DNA from: MA-ANB-1 sp965216445
GTDB taxonomy: Bacteria; Actinomycetota; Acidimicrobiia; Spongiisociales; ZC4RG35
Direction of reading: 5' to 3'
DNA length: 64,000 bases
Assembly (NCBI GenBank): GCA_965216445.1
Contig: OZ244166.1
Location: 2,170,001-2,234,000, forward strand
Shown: in pieces, positions 41,124 through 49,440 of the stretch
Position numbering within the stretch: the first letter of the stretch is position 1
How the letters are laid out: each line of letters opens with the position of its first letter
Notes under the pieces: model-generated
Seen by the model: the letters and a program-made list of their open reading frames with translations, nothing else
Databases searched by the model: none
Told to the model about the DNA's origin: nothing
Program-made: the position numbers and the translations under genes

Positions 41124-42131
41124 TTAGATGAATTGGGTGCCCTTGAGGATGCGGTGGACTTCAACCCCAATGGGTGCCATCCGATCTACCGGGAAGTGGG
41201 CGAAGTCGACCTGCTCGTCAACACCCATGTTCTTGAGTATCCGATCGATATCGACGACCGAGAAACCAAGCTCAGCTGAGAGCTCTGCGAGAGCAATCGT
41301 GAACTCGCGCCGTCGGGCGGCATGGGCCGTTTTCACCAGCTGATAGTTGTGGATGGGACTTGCCGGATCCAAAGCAAGGGTGTTGTAGAAGATCACCTGC
41401 GAACCCATCCGGTTCTCGATTTCCTTGACCAGCTTCGTTGTGTTGTCTTTGAACTGGTCAACGGTGAGACGACCGACTCGCTTGAAATTGCTCCGGAACC
41501 ACTCGACCTTATCGAGATCCTTCAACACCCGGCCAAGATCCTGATTTAGCCACCACCCTCCGGGATCGATGATGAAGCCGTGCTCGCGGTGGCGGTACAT
41601 TTGCCGGGTCTCGTCGGTGGCGATACCCATTACAACAATGTTTTTGGGGAACGAACCTGCCTCAGGCATCTGTGGCACAGTGAACGTTGGATCAAAAAAG
41701 GTCGGCTCGAAGTAGTCAGCGCCGAGATTCAACATCTTCCGCGTCTCAGCGACAGCCTCCGCGTCAACCCCCTCCAGAGTTTGCAGGATCTGATCGGAGC
41801 GGTTGCCGCCTGTACCACCGATATGACGTGATATCGCAATGGTTCCTTTGATTTCGCCACGCATCAACGGTGCCGCGGTGAAAACCGACGGGAGGTCGCA
41901 TCCACCCTTCAACAAGATGCCTCGTCTCGGCTCCGGAAAATCCTCCGACTCGGATAGAACAACGGACCGACGACCGCTGAACTGAACCCAGCCGGGCCCG
42001 CGTTCCTTCTTGACCTCGGTCTCGATGCGGTTCAGGTACTTGTCCTTGACCCAATTCTCAATCTTGGTGTCTTCACCAAAAACGCTTCTCCAAGCCTTCA
42101 AAGAAGCTACGACTGGTTTCGATAGAGGCAT
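41124..42131 (-). CDS. SGNH-hydrolase-like protein (paralogue 2)
   Basis: A 335-residue protein. The first part contains LLKGGCDLPSVFTAAPLM (GDS-like block), the middle has SQVIFYNTLALDPASPIHNYQLVKTAHAARRRE, and the end has VDFAHFPVDRMAPIGVEVHRIL, where D-x-x-H fits the SGNH block V. The segment NTLALDPASPIHNY is shared with the neighbouring smaller protein (NLSTLDPENPVYNY), so they are related. No signal peptide. ATG overlaps the preceding lipoyl-like stop (TAATG). I cannot assign a substrate; glycan O-acyl chemistry is a guess. Confidence 0.55.
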   Translation of the reverse strand: MPLSKPVVASLKAWRSVFGEDTKIENWVKDKYLNRIETEVKKERGPGWVQFSGRRSVVLSESEDFPEPRRGILLKGGCDLPSVFTAAPLMRGEIKGTIAISRHIGGTGGNRSDQILQTLEGVDAEAVAETRKMLNLGADYFEPTFFDPTFTVPQMPEAGSFPKNIVVMGIATDETRQMYRHREHGFIIDPGGWWLNQDLGRVLKDLDKVEWFRSNFKRVGRLTVDQFKDNTTKLVKEIENRMGSQVIFYNTLALDPASPIHNYQLVKTAHAARRREFTIALAELSAELGFSVVDIDRILKNMGVDEQVDFAHFPVDRMAPIGVEVHRILKGTQFI

Positions 42132-42553
42132 TAGTACTGCTCCGGTCCTGAACTCATGTTTGCGATAATTCGCATTGCTGGTGAGTCCGCCCAACCTTCT
42201 GGGACGTCCTCGTCTTGATCGGTGACTACGACCCCGAGGTCGTCCCCGACGACGAACGAATCACCTTCCTTCTTGACGATTTCTTTGAGAATTCCTTTAT
42301 CTGAGGAGGTCAGTACCACATCAACGAGGACCATACCCTCCCGCGCCTCGACACCACCCTTGATCCGGGTTCGCTTCTTGCCGGAGAGCAACGTTGCCCG
42401 TGCCGTTCTGCGGAGAACAGCGAAATCGCTGTATGCCAACGTACAAACCTCTTCGCCGAACCCGATAGGGTCGCCGACATCTTTGTGCCATTCCTTGACC
42501 TGTCCGCCTGTCAGCGATGGATCGGAATTGGGTACCTCAAGTCGCAGAATCAA
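42131..42553 (-). CDS. Lipoyl/biotinyl-fold-like protein lacking the modified lysine (paralogue 2)
   Basis: A 140-residue protein with TTG start in a TTGA overlap with the upstream stop and GGGGAGGG before it. LILRLEVPNSDPSLTGGQVKEWHKDVGDPIGFGEEVCTLAYSDF aligns with the paralogue at 39655, and SDKGILKEIVKKEGDSFVVGDDLGVVV forms the second half. The lysine normally lipoylated or biotinylated is absent (AYSDF). The insertion RRTARATLLSGKKRTR is basic as in the paralogue. Possibly a swinging or scaffold domain that no longer carries a cofactor. Confidence 0.58.
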   Translation of the reverse strand: MILRLEVPNSDPSLTGGQVKEWHKDVGDPIGFGEEVCTLAYSDFAVLRRTARATLLSGKKRTRIKGGVEAREGMVLVDVVLTSSDKGILKEIVKKEGDSFVVGDDLGVVVTDQDEDVPEGWADSPAMRIIANMSSGPEQY

Positions 42554-43242
42554 CTTGCCCTCCCCGCTCGTGCCCCAACTTGTTCCATGAGAGGTCGATC
42601 GTCCAAGAACCCATAATCCTCGATGATCCGTGCTATTTCGGCGGCGATGCCGCTGCAACCGATCTCGGTGTACCTCGCTGCGGCGGACACAGCCTCGTCT
42701 CCGCCAGCTTCTGCGATCTTTCGGTCAACGTCGACAACCGAAACGCCTTCGTCGTGGGATACGCCCAACAGCATCAGGTTCAGCCTGTGGGCGACCAGCC
42801 CGAACGGCTCTTGAGCAAGACCTCGATAGTTATAAACGGGGTTCTCCGGATCAAGAGTCGAGAGATTGGCAACCAATACCCGCGCGTCGGATTGCTCTTT
42901 GATCAGCTCGATGCATGAAACCAGGTCAGCCCTGACTTCGTCGACAATCTCGGCTGCCGGCTCCTCGGAGGCGAAGCGCGACACTTCACCTGCAAGGGAG
43001 AGCAGGACAATGTCCGCCTGACCATCGAGAAGATCGAAGTCCTTGGACCGTAGGCCGGTTAGTACCTGACCAAGGCCCGATGACTCACTGATCGTGACTG
43101 AAACCGACACATCCGGGTTGAGATCTCTGACCAGGTCGCTAACGCCACGCTCAAGGGTGGACCCACCTTCAGCGCGACTAAGAACGCAGTCAACCAACCT
43201 TTCGGCGTCGACGACCAACAGATCAATCGAATTAAAACTCAC
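42550..43242 (-). CDS. Degenerate SGNH-like protein (paralogue 1)
   Basis: A 230-residue alpha/beta protein. ADIVLLSLAGEVSRF and ARVLVANLSTLDPENPVYNY resemble the central strands of SGNH hydrolases and the related protein at 41124. The block I serine and the block V D-x-x-H are not seen (ARYTEIGCSG at the corresponding end), so it is probably catalytically inactive. First gene of a tight minus-strand run after a 140-bp gap; its stop overlaps the lipoyl-like TTG start. Confidence 0.5.
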   Translation of the reverse strand: MSFNSIDLLVVDAERLVDCVLSRAEGGSTLERGVSDLVRDLNPDVSVSVTISESSGLGQVLTGLRSKDFDLLDGQADIVLLSLAGEVSRFASEEPAAEIVDEVRADLVSCIELIKEQSDARVLVANLSTLDPENPVYNYRGLAQEPFGLVAHRLNLMLLGVSHDEGVSVVDVDRKIAEAGGDEAVSAAARYTEIGCSGIAAEIARIIEDYGFLDDRPLMEQVGARAGRAS

Positions 43243-43382
43243 TTCTTGCTCTACCCCCTACCAAGTCTTCACTTGCGAGCAAAGGCCTCGATACACCGCG
43301 GCCCGACCGCCATCACGAAAAGAGTAACAGGCGACCACGCTCCGTGGGAAAAAAATCTCGTGTTCTTGGAAGCTCGAGAGGA

Positions 43383-44333
43383 TCATTTCGCCTGGTCCAA
43401 AGCTCGCGATCGGAGCCACCTGGCCCAGAGAGACGCGCGAATCGCCCCTGAAACGTCGCCCCGGCGAAGCCGGCCGAGTGCCACACCGGATACACGCGCT
43501 GTTACGAACATCCCGACGATCATTCGATCGGTGTTGCCGGCGAGTTGTGACGGCCCCGACTCTGCATAGCCATTGAAAAAGGCTTCCATCACGCTGCTCC
43601 AGGCCGCCTGTTCCCTGTCGTTGCGAAATCCTCGCTCGCCCACGAGTGAACGATGAGCCTCCATGGCGAAGGTCGCCACATCACGGTGGACGTAGTCGTA
43701 TTTCCTCACATGCGGCGGATCGAGCAGGATCAGGCGTTCGCCTTCGCCCACCAAGAGATCGTTGGGAGAGAACCGAAACCCACGAGCCCGATTCAGGTCG
43801 GGTTCGACATTGGCGATGGCAGAACGTCTGAGTCCACTCCGACGGGCTGCCGCGAACAGTTCCTCGCGTGCCGCATTCGTTGATCCAACGGAATCGGGGG
43901 CCGGCTCGGACCGGTGATATGCCCCAAGGGCACGCCCGAAGCGACTCGCGTAGCCTGCCTGGCGCTCGGGGGACAGCCCGGACAACAGGTCAAACAGACG
44001 CTCGCCGGTCAGGTACTCAAGGGCCATGGCGGGCGGAGACTCTGCGGTTCCCAGAACAGAGGGCATTGTTATCCCGTCACCAACTGTGTCCGTGAGAATC
44101 TGCCGTACGCGTTGTATCTCCTCGACCAGATACTCGACGTCCGCTGAGGTCCAGTTGTCGCCGATCTTGAGGGCAAATTGATGACTGTCCGCGGAGAAGA
44201 GCCAGAACTTCGCCGAGAAGCTCGTCCAGCCCCTCACCGTGGTCCAAGGTCTCGAGTCGGAAAGAACACCGGTTGCACCCTCGAACGTTTCGAGAATTGG
44301 CGGCTCGGGTGGCAGTTGGTCGCGACGACTCAT
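43383..44333 (-). CDS. Aminoglycoside-phosphotransferase/kinase-like protein, degenerate active site
   Basis: A 316-residue protein-kinase-like fold of the APH kind: FALKIGDNW (lysine strand), MALEYLTGERLFDLL (hinge), GRALGAYHRS, then FRFSPNDLLVGEGERLILLDPP where the catalytic loop HxDxxxxN should be. The His and catalytic Asp are replaced, although the later Asp (LLDPP) remains, so it may be a pseudokinase or bind an amino sugar. The start overlaps the stop of the glycosyltransferase gene (ATGA). Confidence 0.6.
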   Translation of the reverse strand: MSRRDQLPPEPPILETFEGATGVLSDSRPWTTVRGWTSFSAKFWLFSADSHQFALKIGDNWTSADVEYLVEEIQRVRQILTDTVGDGITMPSVLGTAESPPAMALEYLTGERLFDLLSGLSPERQAGYASRFGRALGAYHRSEPAPDSVGSTNAAREELFAAARRSGLRRSAIANVEPDLNRARGFRFSPNDLLVGEGERLILLDPPHVRKYDYVHRDVATFAMEAHRSLVGERGFRNDREQAAWSSVMEAFFNGYAESGPSQLAGNTDRMIVGMFVTARVSGVALGRLRRGDVSGAIRASLWARWLRSRALDQAK

Positions 44334-45484
44334 GCCGCCGCCGACATCAGGAAGTCCACGAGGAGTTGGTTGTTGGTATCCAAGGAGAACAAGTCGTCGA
44401 ATCGATCTCGACCACCCCTCGACAGTTCACGACGGGCACGCTCATCTGTTACCAGCCCGGAGATCGCGTCGGCAAGCGCAGCGGAATCGCCCGGTGGAAC
44501 AAGAATTCCGAACTCGCCCCCACCTACGACCTCGCGAAGTGCCGGAAGGTCGGAAGCCACAATCGGCAGCTCAAGTGCCAAGGCTTCGATCAATGCGCCG
44601 CCAAGACCTTCCCACAACGAGGGGAACACAAAAACGTCAGCGGCGACTAGGAGGTCGGGAACGTCTGTGCGGTGACCCATTAGTTCTACGTTGCTCGCGA
44701 TGCCTAAATCGAGGGTCAAGCGTTGTAGATGAGCCGAAGCGTTACCCGTTCTTCCCGCTACCAAGAGTTTGGTGTCAGGATGATTCTTGACCACCGAAGA
44801 AAACGCCTCCAACAGGTACACATGGCCCTTCTGATACTCCTGCCTTCCCACTGTCAGGAGGAGCACGGTCTCGTCAGGAACTCCAAGTTCATTTCGAACT
44901 CGATCTCTCCGCTGCTTTGACGGAATACCGAGACGTTGGGTGTCGCGCCCCCTGTAAATCACCGTCACGGTCGCAGGGTCCAAGCCAAGTGATTCCACCG
45001 CCGAGTTCTTCACCGCTTCCGACACCGCGTGGAACTGCCGTGCGAGGTGCCTTGCCGTTAGTCCGTCTAGCCAGCGGACCAGGCCCACGCGCCATGCCTT
45101 GAGATTCTCATCTGCCTCGATTCTCGCCGGCTCATATGTCGTGTTGGCCAGGGTTCCGGTGACCGGAATCCCTGTGCCCATTGCCGCCACCCTCCCCACA
45201 ATGTCGGCCTCGAACAAGACGGTATGAACTAGGGATGGACGCTCCGACTGCAGCATCTTGCGCAGTTGTCGGATCTGGCTCAGACGGCTACCCGGATTGA
45301 GGTATCTCAGATCAAAGCCACCTTCAGTCACCTCGTCCTGAAATCCAACTTCACGCTCGTAGAGACAAACAACCACTGGTTCGAATCCAGATGTCCGCAA
45401 GTCAGGTAAGAGCTCGACCAGAGAACGCTCCGCGCCACCCGGTATCAAGGAGTTGATAACAAAGAAGATCTTCTGTGCAGTCAA
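44330..45484 (-). CDS. GT4-family glycosyltransferase
   Basis: A 384-residue GT-B glycosyltransferase. FVINSLIPGGAERSLVELLPDL is the N-terminal GGAER loop; LTVGRQEYQKGHVYLLEAF and PSLWEGLGGALIEALALELPIVASDLPALREVV with E-x7-E mark the donor domain. TTG start at 45484 lies in a TTGA overlap with the deacetylase stop; an ATG at 45526 within the deacetylase frame is an alternative. Part of the long minus-strand glycan operon. Confidence 0.87.
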   Translation of the reverse strand: MTAQKIFFVINSLIPGGAERSLVELLPDLRTSGFEPVVVCLYEREVGFQDEVTEGGFDLRYLNPGSRLSQIRQLRKMLQSERPSLVHTVLFEADIVGRVAAMGTGIPVTGTLANTTYEPARIEADENLKAWRVGLVRWLDGLTARHLARQFHAVSEAVKNSAVESLGLDPATVTVIYRGRDTQRLGIPSKQRRDRVRNELGVPDETVLLLTVGRQEYQKGHVYLLEAFSSVVKNHPDTKLLVAGRTGNASAHLQRLTLDLGIASNVELMGHRTDVPDLLVAADVFVFPSLWEGLGGALIEALALELPIVASDLPALREVVGGGEFGILVPPGDSAALADAISGLVTDERARRELSRGGRDRFDDLFSLDTNNQLLVDFLMSAAA

Positions 45485-46293
45485 GAAGCCACCCCTCGGT
45501 AGCCCGACACCTTTCGACGCACCCACTCTTCGTGGATCATGCCGCTCTCCATCTTCCGTACGAAGAAGAAATGGCCGTCGCTCAGTTGGACCGGGATTCG
45601 TGGGATGAGATAGGGGTCAGTGTCGGGTGTGACCGGAGCTCCCGCGCCGAGGGTCGCTGTTTCGTAGCGGGCCCGGACCAGTCGGTCGGCCTCAGGTGCC
45701 CAATAGCCGTAGGGATAACAGAAGTGGCGCGATCGGATGCCGAGTCGCGCTTCGATCAAGTCGTCCGACTCTGCGAGCTCTCTTGAAATCCTTTCTGCAG
45801 TTTCGTGCCGGAGATCGGGATGCGTGTGAGTGTGGGACCCAATGGTCGCCCCATGCGAGGCCATCTCCTCGAGTTGCTCCCATGAAGGAGGTTCAGCCCC
45901 TCCGCCTTCAATTGTGCCTACTCCGCTTTCAACGGGACCGGTTGTGACGTAGACGGTAAAAGGCACACCCAGGGATCGCAGCATGGGAAAAGCGTTCTCA
46001 TACATATCGAGATACCCGTCGTCGAAAGTCAACACGAACAGGCGATCCGAGTCTGCTTCGCCAGCCTTTTGCACCGCATCTTCGAGTGAAACAATGGATC
46101 CGTTCGAAACGATCCACTCGATTTGCTTCGCAAAGGCCTCCTTGCTCACTTCCATTTGGCGGCCCAGCGCCGATCCCACCTGGTGATAAATCAGGATTCT
46201 CGGACCTTCGCGACGTCGGAATGGGACGTCGCCTGCCGCCACAGCAGCCTTTACCGCCTTTCGCAGACCCCGCTTCAGGATTGAGTCAGCCAT
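45481..46293 (-). CDS. Polysaccharide deacetylase (NodB fold, CE4)
   Basis: A 270-residue CE4-type hydrolase. The metal and catalytic motif is FVLTFDDGYLDMYENAFP (DD) and the metal-binding histidines are in GSHTHTHPDLRHET. A later FCYPYGYWAP and LGAGAPVTPDTDPYLIPRIPV complete the fold. No signal peptide is evident, so it may act on a lipid-linked precursor inside the cell. The start overlaps the sulfotransferase 3' end by 19 bp. Confidence 0.9.
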   Translation of the reverse strand: MADSILKRGLRKAVKAAVAAGDVPFRRREGPRILIYHQVGSALGRQMEVSKEAFAKQIEWIVSNGSIVSLEDAVQKAGEADSDRLFVLTFDDGYLDMYENAFPMLRSLGVPFTVYVTTGPVESGVGTIEGGGAEPPSWEQLEEMASHGATIGSHTHTHPDLRHETAERISRELAESDDLIEARLGIRSRHFCYPYGYWAPEADRLVRARYETATLGAGAPVTPDTDPYLIPRIPVQLSDGHFFFVRKMESGMIHEEWVRRKVSGYRGVAS

Positions 46294-47192
46294 TCGATCT
46301 CTTCGTCCAACAAGGCACGTAGGGCCCGATTCGGTTCGGCAAATCGTTGGTCGAACTTGGCCCGTAGCTCTTCGGGGAGGCGCTTTTGGCCCGAGCTATC
46401 CGACTTCAAATAGCTGTAGTTGCGGAACTCTTGGGGTAGCCAGTGCTTTGCCCCTACAAACTCGAGAATCTGCTCCAGGACATCAGCCGGTTGTGCGAAG
46501 AAGCGCTCGCTTTCGAGTACGAGGATTTGCTCCCTTGGGTACACATCGAACCATCGTTCGAGCTGTTCGGCGTACTCGCCGCGCCTCAGATATGAGTGGT
46601 TGCGAAACTCCTTGATCGGGCTGGAGGTGCCGGCTGCCAGCAAATCGAGGTCTTCCTCTAGCCGGATCGTTTCGAGCTCAATGGCGGTTTCGAAGGTCTC
46701 AGACTCGAGTCCGAGACGAAGGTTGTGGTGGTACTGCGAGAATGCTCGCTCACCCGGTTCCCTCAAAAGGACCACGATTCGGGCATCGGGCAGTATCTCG
46801 GCGCAACGAGCCGCCGCACGAGGGTCGAGCAGGTAGTCGGGTGTCGCTTCGAAAGTAAGCAACCTCCGGCCGAGCTTCGCCATGATCCATCGTCTCAGCC
46901 GGTGGGGGAAGTGGGCCCGATACCAGTCCTCGCCAAGTTGGTATCTCACAGTCAGGTATTCGGTCTCTTTCCGCAGTGAGGGCGCAATATCGGGATGTTG
47001 GCCGAGGTAGGTGTAAAGAGAACTGGTTCCGCCTCTCTGGCAGCCGATGATTACGAAGTCAGGAAGGATTCGCGATCCGGCGGTGAACGCTCGCACCTTG
47101 TGCCGAGCCTTGACGAGGGCACGCCGCGCAGACAACGGGACGATCGCCTTGATCGCGGCTCTGGCTTTTTGGATGAGCATCCCAGGTGTCAT
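46275..47192 (-). CDS. Sulfotransferase
   Basis: A 305-residue PAPS-dependent sulfotransferase. PSB loop FVIIGCQRGGTSSLYTYLGQHPD at about residue 45, KETEYLTVRYQLGEDWYRAHFP (the catalytic region of heparan-like enzymes), and PB segment IVVLLREPGERAFSQYHHNL. The fold matches the group of sulfotransferases that sulfate carbohydrates. It sits between the Wzz-like gene and the deacetylase in the same operon. Confidence 0.9.
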   Translation of the reverse strand: MTPGMLIQKARAAIKAIVPLSARRALVKARHKVRAFTAGSRILPDFVIIGCQRGGTSSLYTYLGQHPDIAPSLRKETEYLTVRYQLGEDWYRAHFPHRLRRWIMAKLGRRLLTFEATPDYLLDPRAAARCAEILPDARIVVLLREPGERAFSQYHHNLRLGLESETFETAIELETIRLEEDLDLLAAGTSSPIKEFRNHSYLRRGEYAEQLERWFDVYPREQILVLESERFFAQPADVLEQILEFVGAKHWLPQEFRNYSYLKSDSSGQKRLPEELRAKFDQRFAEPNRALRALLDEEIEWLTQS

Positions 47193-47224
47193 GAGTCAGC
47201 CCCCGCCCAACGCAACGACCCGGA

Positions 47225-49219
47225 TCAGGCCGGATCTGTGGGAGGCTCGGTGCCTCGCAGCAGGGCACTCTCTTCGACGGAGTAACTCTCCAATGCTCGA
47301 AGCCGCTCTACGGTCCCCTCCGAGGGTGTCTGGTCGTTGGCCCCAAGACGTCTAATGGCCGACGAAACCTTCCGTTTCCCCGATTCGTCACCGGCCATGC
47401 CTACGACAGATCCTTCACCACGTGACCCCAGTTCTTGTGCAGAAGCCGGGCCCGAACCTCGCCGAGCCCTCTCCGCACCAGAAACCGGTACCAGGAGAGC
47501 TGCCGCTACCAGTTGCACATGTGGTGCGTTCGCCTGGATCGACTCCGCTGCAATCTCAGACACGCGGGTCTTACCTCTTGTACAGACGACTATCTGTTGC
47601 TGGAGGTAGGCGTCCACGCCCGTGCCCGGTGTGACGGTTGTGGTCGGTTGGATCACGATCACAACGTCGTAGCGCTGTCGACCCTGCTCCAGCAGCTCAC
47701 TGACGGGACGTCCAGCCAAAATGTCAGCAGGATCGATCACATCGCTGTCAGCAACAAGCACGTCGAGTCCATGACCTCTGGATTCGGCCGAAGCAATCGC
47801 GGCATCGGCCCTTTGCCGGATGGTTTCTTCATCATCGGTCACAGAGTCGAAAAGATCGCGAAGGCCGCTGGAATCTCGTTTGCTGAACGAGTAGTCACTG
47901 GAGTCGCTGAACCCAAGGTCGACCAAAAGGACGCTGCGGCCCACGGTGCTGATGCTCGAGGCTACGTCATACGCGAGCGCATCCCTCATGCCCGGCTCGG
48001 TGCTTGCCGGCGCAGCAAAACCAACAATGGATCCCTGATCGGCTTCACCTGATCCGATGATCGCCGACCTAATCGCCTGCACGCTTCGCTTACGGCGCTG
48101 CCGCTCCATGTCGGTGAGAGCTCGCGAATCGAGGGCCGCAGCTGGTGCCTCGGCGAGGACCGGAACGGTTCTGACATCACCGGCCTGCCATACGATCCCT
48201 CGGGCCCGATCGAAGCCGAGCAGCACGGCCGACCAGATAAGCGCTCCGGCGATGAATCCCACGACTAGGCCAAGCCAACTTGGCAACGCACTCGGCGACT
48301 CGTCGGTGACTTCAACACCAGGCAGTTCCAAGCTCGCTCCGGTCTCGCTGGCAACGATCAGTTCGGCACTCTCGGTCTTGAGAGTGTTCAGCCTGTCCGT
48401 GAGAGCATTTATCGCCCACTGGTCTGCCAACGGCAGGCCAGCGATGTCGGGGGTGGCGTCCTCACCGGCGGCCTCGGCTGCAGCTGCCTCAGCTTCGGCG
48501 GCGGCCAGAGCGGCTGCTTGTTCCTCAAGGGGGTCCAACTCGATGAGGAGGGCGGTGAGGTTCTCTTGTTGTTTTTCGATCCGAGCGTCGAGGTCGGCAA
48601 CCTCCGCGGAGGTTTCAGCGTCGATCCGCAAGGTCTCCAACTCGGAGATTTGCGCTTTGATCGCCGTCTCTCGGGTTTGCAGGGTATTGAGGCGGGCTTC
48701 GTTCGCAGCCCTTTCCTCCGGGGTCGGCGGCACGAAGGTGGGTTGATCGGGTAGCAATTCCTCGAGACGTCCGTTGATGATTGCCGCCTCGGCGAGTTTG
48801 GCCGCGAGTTCGGTTTCCACGTCGAAGTTGGGATCGGCTTCGACGTATACCGCCCGCATCGAGGTAGCGGCTGCGATGGCCACGTCTTCAGTGCGCCCGA
48901 TGGCCCCGAAGACAAGGGAGTTGGATGCGGCATCTGCCTGAACGAACTTGTTGGCTCGGGCAAGTTCCGTTTCGTTGACGGTCTTCGCCAACTCGAGGGC
49001 TTCCTGAAGCTCCTCCGAGGGAACGTTGGAAGACCCGCGGGAGTCGCCACCTGCCGCAGCCGTGGAAACCTCAACCGCGGCGAGAGCTCGGTAAACGGGT
49101 TCGACCTCACTGTTTTGACGTTGAACGAACGCGAAAGCTGCAACAGCGCCAATGAGACCGGCAATCACAAGGACAGGCCACCGTGGGGCAAGCCGCCCAA
49201 TCACTCGTCTCAGTTCCAC
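47225..49219 (-). CDS. Wzz-like chain-length protein with degenerate BY-kinase domain
   Basis: A 664-residue protein. The N-terminal membrane helix (PVLVIAGLIGAVAAFAFV) and second helix (LGLVVGFIAGALIWSAVLLGF, about 320) bracket a coiled-coil periplasmic region rich in Ala, Glu and Gln, the Wzz layout. From about residue 380 a cytoplasmic kinase-like domain follows (VQAIRSAIIGSG, GFAAPASTEPGMRDALAYDVASSI, LLVDLGFSD). The Walker A lysine and serine/threonine of bacterial tyrosine kinases are missing (APASTEPGMRDA). Probably a chain-length regulator with no kinase activity. Confidence 0.78.
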   Translation of the reverse strand: MELRRVIGRLAPRWPVLVIAGLIGAVAAFAFVQRQNSEVEPVYRALAAVEVSTAAAGGDSRGSSNVPSEELQEALELAKTVNETELARANKFVQADAASNSLVFGAIGRTEDVAIAAATSMRAVYVEADPNFDVETELAAKLAEAAIINGRLEELLPDQPTFVPPTPEERAANEARLNTLQTRETAIKAQISELETLRIDAETSAEVADLDARIEKQQENLTALLIELDPLEEQAAALAAAEAEAAAAEAAGEDATPDIAGLPLADQWAINALTDRLNTLKTESAELIVASETGASLELPGVEVTDESPSALPSWLGLVVGFIAGALIWSAVLLGFDRARGIVWQAGDVRTVPVLAEAPAAALDSRALTDMERQRRKRSVQAIRSAIIGSGEADQGSIVGFAAPASTEPGMRDALAYDVASSISTVGRSVLLVDLGFSDSSDYSFSKRDSSGLRDLFDSVTDDEETIRQRADAAIASAESRGHGLDVLVADSDVIDPADILAGRPVSELLEQGRQRYDVVIVIQPTTTVTPGTGVDAYLQQQIVVCTRGKTRVSEIAAESIQANAPHVQLVAAALLVPVSGAERARRGSGPASAQELGSRGEGSVVGMAGDESGKRKVSSAIRRLGANDQTPSEGTVERLRALESYSVEESALLRGTEPPTDPA

Positions 49220-49440
49220 TTCTTACCTCGTCTCGATTCGAAACTCCATAGTACGCACCACGACCGGCTGGCCGAATGGTCGCTTCGAATGGATGCCCCC
49301 CAAAGAGCAGTCGAATTACTCGACGTCTTCAACATTTTATGGTCCCCCGAAGATTATCGGTCCAGCATACATCAACCAGGCACAACATCCACCGTGAACC
49401 TCGACCACCCAGTGCAAACAGGGGTTTGCGTGGTACCTTG

